Shown here in pieces: positions 61,451 to 64,000 of a stretch of 64,000 nucleotides of DNA. The stretch's first letter is position 1, and each line of letters opens with the position of its first letter. The stretch is from contig NC_081412.1 in assembly GCF_030272615.1 (NCBI RefSeq), positions 39,548,791 through 39,612,790 of the forward strand, read 5' to 3'. The stretch comes from Cryptomeria japonica (Eukaryota > Streptophyta > Pinopsida > Cupressales > Cupressaceae). The notes below the pieces were generated by a model. It was not told the DNA's origin, made no database searches, and saw only the letters and a program-made list of their open reading frames with translations. A program made the position numbers and the translations under genes.

Positions 61451-61588
61451 ATTGCCATCGATTGAGGAAGGAACTTGTTAGTTACATTGACATCAGTTGA
61501 GGACTTGGATTGCCTATGGTTGAGGAAGCGTATAGAATATAATTAGTGCTAGGAGGAAAAGAGAAAGTGACTTTGGAAATCTGGAAAT

Positions 61589-62135
61589 CTAAGTCACAGA
61601 AATCGGCGATTTTCAAAGATGAGGGCCGATTTTTATCGAATTTCAAACTAATATGAAAAATTCGTTCAAATTCAACCAAAAAATCGGATGGCCATGACGT
61701 CAGTTTTTTTTATTAAAGTTAAAATTTTAAAAACGTTTTTCTAGGGTTTCCGAAAAGCATTTAGGGTTTTTTTTAAAGATTTTCGGCAGATTCTCTATAA
61801 AGCGCTGTCGCGGGTATGCTTTGTATCTGCAACTGCTGGGTCGCAATTCGCTGGTATTCTCCACAACTGCTGGTTCGCACTCGGGTATTCACTTTCGTGG
61901 CTTCAAAGGTCGTCGTGGCCATCGGATTTTCTCCAGCTGCCGTCGCATTTTCTCCTGGCTGAGCCGCTGCCGTCGCATTTTCTCCTACCCGAAGTATACA
62001 TATATTTAAAAAATAAACAAAATTATATAAGGCGATTTTTATCCGATTTTTTTTTTTTGAATTTTTCCCTTGTCGAATTTCATCCGAATTTCATGGCTGT
62101 CAATTTCGAATTCGAATTCGAACCTTGTGACTTAG
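61589..62135. mobile_element. Non-autonomous hAT-type transposon, 547 bp
   Basis: Inverted ends CTAAGTCACA (61589-61598) and TGTGACTTAG (62126-62135) are flanked by perfect 8-bp duplications CTGGAAAT at 61581-61588 and 62136-62143. The 8-bp target duplication and short inverted ends fit the hAT superfamily. No transposase is present. The interior has A/T-rich flanks rich in TCGAATT and TCGGAT words around a GC-richer core (61.79-61.99 kb), which holds two copies of GCTGCCGTCGCATTTTCTCC 30 bases apart (61936 and 61966). Confidence 0.85.
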
Positions 62136-62204
62136 CTGGAAATAATAATCAACTACAATCTCAGGCTTGTGATATTGTCACTATAGTTGGTAGTGTTTAG
62201 AGAG

Positions 62205-62280
62205 AGAGCGAACCCTTCAAGTGTGGCAAATCAAATTGTGTTTGTAGAGCGAACCCTTCAAGTGTGGCAAATCTAATTGT
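62205..62280. repeat. Tandem duplication, two units at 41-bp spacing
   Basis: AGAGCGAACCCTTCAAGTGT followed by GGCAAATC begins at 62205 and again at 62246, with one base difference in the shared part. Confidence 0.88.
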
Positions 62281-62340
62281 CTTGGTGACAGAAACTCTCA
62301 AGAAGCGGATCAAAATTCAGAGTGACTTAGAAATTTCAGT

Positions 62341-62435
62341 CATGTTTTAGATTTGTGTATGTATCAGACTAGCATGTTTAGATTTGTGTATGTATCAGAC
62401 TAGCATGTTTAGATTTGTGTTTTTCATCTGACTAG
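62341..62435. repeat. Three tandem 31-32-bp units
   Basis: Units start at 62341, 62373 and 62404. Each reads CATGTTT(T)AGATTTGTGT followed by a variable middle and GACTAG. The first two are almost identical and the third has diverged. Confidence 0.9.
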
Positions 62436-63724
62436 TAAATTTCAATTTGTATGTGTGTTTTAACTATGAATAAAATATAAAAATATTTATTGCTGTAGTA
62501 TTTTTTGGATTTGTTATTTTGTGTGCTGTTAGTTCGGGTCTTTATTGAGGTAGGGAAGCTAAAACCTTTCAAGCTTGAGGGAGGTTTAAGAAAAGTTATT
62601 GCATGTTAGTGAGGATAGAGAGACCAAATATCAACTAAGAGAACAAAGGAAATAGAAGATGGCACTTGAAGATAAAGATTAGAATTTTTCAACATGATGA
62701 GATTCTTGAGGGATGGGCAGCAACAGCTCATTGATCTCTCTACTAGGAGAGTGCAAATGCGTGGACCAAGACGTGTCACTATGCCTTTGGTAATGGTGGA
62801 CAAAGGGAATCTTTGTCTTCAATGGCAAACTAGGCAACCCACTGAAATCAGTCACTGGTATTGCCGTTGAGAGTCACTTTCTTGCAGAGAGAAGCCATGC
62901 CTTAAAAAGAGGATATGGATGACTAGCAGGATGATGGCTTGGATGCTCTCCAAGCTGAATACAAGGTGAAGAGTGTTGAGTTTTGAGCAAACATCTTTTT
63001 CATGAACTTGTTTCTATACATTGAAGTCAAAAGCAAGAACTCATAATGAGAGGATACCCTCCCCAAACCAAGGTCTACAAAGTAGATTGGGGAAGATCCC
63101 TCATTTGATGGATCCACCAAAGTTTTGACTTGAAGTTGGATCCACAAATTGATTATTGACTTCTCAGTGAGCCCCATGGTTATTGAAGACGAGCAAGATA
63201 AAATTAGAAGCCAAAAGTGGATTAGAGAAGAGGGATTGAAGATATAAGAAGAAGATGAACTACATTGGCAATTTGAAGTTGAAGCTAAGGAAAGAAAGTC
63301 TGACGAAACATTGGAATTGCAATGAAATTTGTAGAGGACACAAAACAAAAGTGCCCTACAAAAACAAGTAAAAATTAAGTAGAAGAAGAAAGACAATGTT
63401 GCATGTTAAAAGAGTTTGATTTAAGTATTATTGAGCCTTATCCCGATATATAGGAGACAACAAATATTGTGAATGAGTGCATGGATAGCTGTACTTATTA
63501 GTAGTAAATGTTGGGGGATGCCAACTTTATACCATCAGTGAGGAAAATATCTTCTTTCGGCAGTTATCTTGAAGAAACATCTACATTTCTAAAGGAGAGA
63601 GATATTTGGTTAGATGATTTGAAGTTTTACTTTAGACATTAAGAGAAATGTAAGTTCTAGAAAGATAAATTTTATATTGATTTCTTTGTGTAACCAAATT
63701 GGTGTTGATTGTAACTAGGTAGAA
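62436..63724. other. Intergenic, nothing recognised
   Basis: A serine-rich minus-strand frame of 157 codons (63396-62923) shows no family likeness and no conserved pattern. No other feature is supported. Confidence 0.4.
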
Positions 63725-64000
63725 TGCAGATTCCAATTGCCTTAAGGCAACATTGGAATCTGCCAAGGGCTGGGCCCTTCTCTCCCTTCTCACACGCCAC
63801 ACTAAAGGGGAAACGTGTTCCCTCTAAATAGGGCCGACCCTATAACTAAAAGACACATGCCACCCAAAGGGGAAACGTGTTCCCTCTAATAGGGCCGACC
63901 CTATAAACAAAAGTAATAAAATAAATAAAAGAATCAGCACCAAGCCGACCTCAAATAGGTCCTCGTGCCTCATATAAATAAACAACTCTTGACCTCATTC
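63725..64000 (+). repeat. Start of an LTR-like repeat cut by the window end
   Basis: Begins with a strong palindrome, TGCAGATTCCAATTGCC through TTGGAATCTGCC (arms 63726-63736 and 63753-63763, inner TTGCCTTAAGGCAA). Two tandem copies follow of AAAGGGGAAACGTGTTCCCT and AGGGCCGACCCTATA (63804 and 63866). A TATA-like CATATAAATAAAC lies at about 63971. The layout suggests an LTR promoter region, but the far end lies outside the window. Confidence 0.45.

Noticed and set aside
62923-63396. 157-codon serine-rich minus-strand frame
   Set aside because: No start context, domain or splice signals; probably chance.

Overview
The window looks like plant nuclear DNA, most probably from a gymnosperm. It is AT-rich and gene-poor. 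It holds one intronless DYW-class PPR gene with strongly repeated modules and one FRIGIDA-like gene. Almost everything between them is old LTR-retrotransposon DNA, LINE pieces and small DNA transposons. The taxon is an inference; no marker gene fixes it.

Layout. 739-6909 is an old Ty3/gypsy element with an intact CTTAA target-site duplication (TSD), and two solo LTRs sit inside its 3' LTR. 7470-7790 is a 160-bp tandem duplication. 8472-10799 is the PPR-DYW gene. 11.3-12.1 kb is low-copy-looking DNA with a possible small spliced transcript on the minus strand. 13.5-14.1 kb is an LTR piece, and 14372-14847 is a decayed SHAQKYF-type MYB gene. Solo LTRs follow at 15222-16573, 19152-20572 and 20796-22455. 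24.1-27.3 kb is a very decayed gypsy relic on the minus strand. 28486-39605 is an 11-kb Athila/Tat-like gypsy element with both LTRs, a tRNA-Asp type primer site, gag-pol and an extra 3' coding block. It appears to have landed inside a larger LTR (28200-43463) that carries a 21-bp-period repeat.

44.3-51.1 kb is a decayed copia-like element holding other insertions: an LTR-like stretch, a pair of MITEs and a LINE ORF1 piece. Solo LTRs lie at 52810-54258 and 54472-56434. A minus-strand LINE 3' end with a 71-bp foldback lies at 56.57-57.2 kb. At 57.8-58.4 kb is a relic of the same kind of domain found in the extra 3' block of the Athila/Tat-like element. The FRIGIDA-like gene starts at 59020. 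The right end holds a copia 5' end (minus), a hAT-type non-autonomous element with a perfect 8-bp TSD, short tandem repeats, and the start of another LTR that runs off the window.

The two live genes are unrelated and there are no operons. The PPR protein would act on organelle RNA. The FRIGIDA-like protein belongs to a nuclear family linked to flowering or growth-phase regulation. The main story is stratigraphy: at least seven solo LTRs were bounded by reading their TSDs, which is many for a gymnosperm-like locus. No new enzymatic or defence system was found. The most unusual items are the solo-LTR density, the shared extra retroelement domain, the 21-bp array and the 71-bp foldback.
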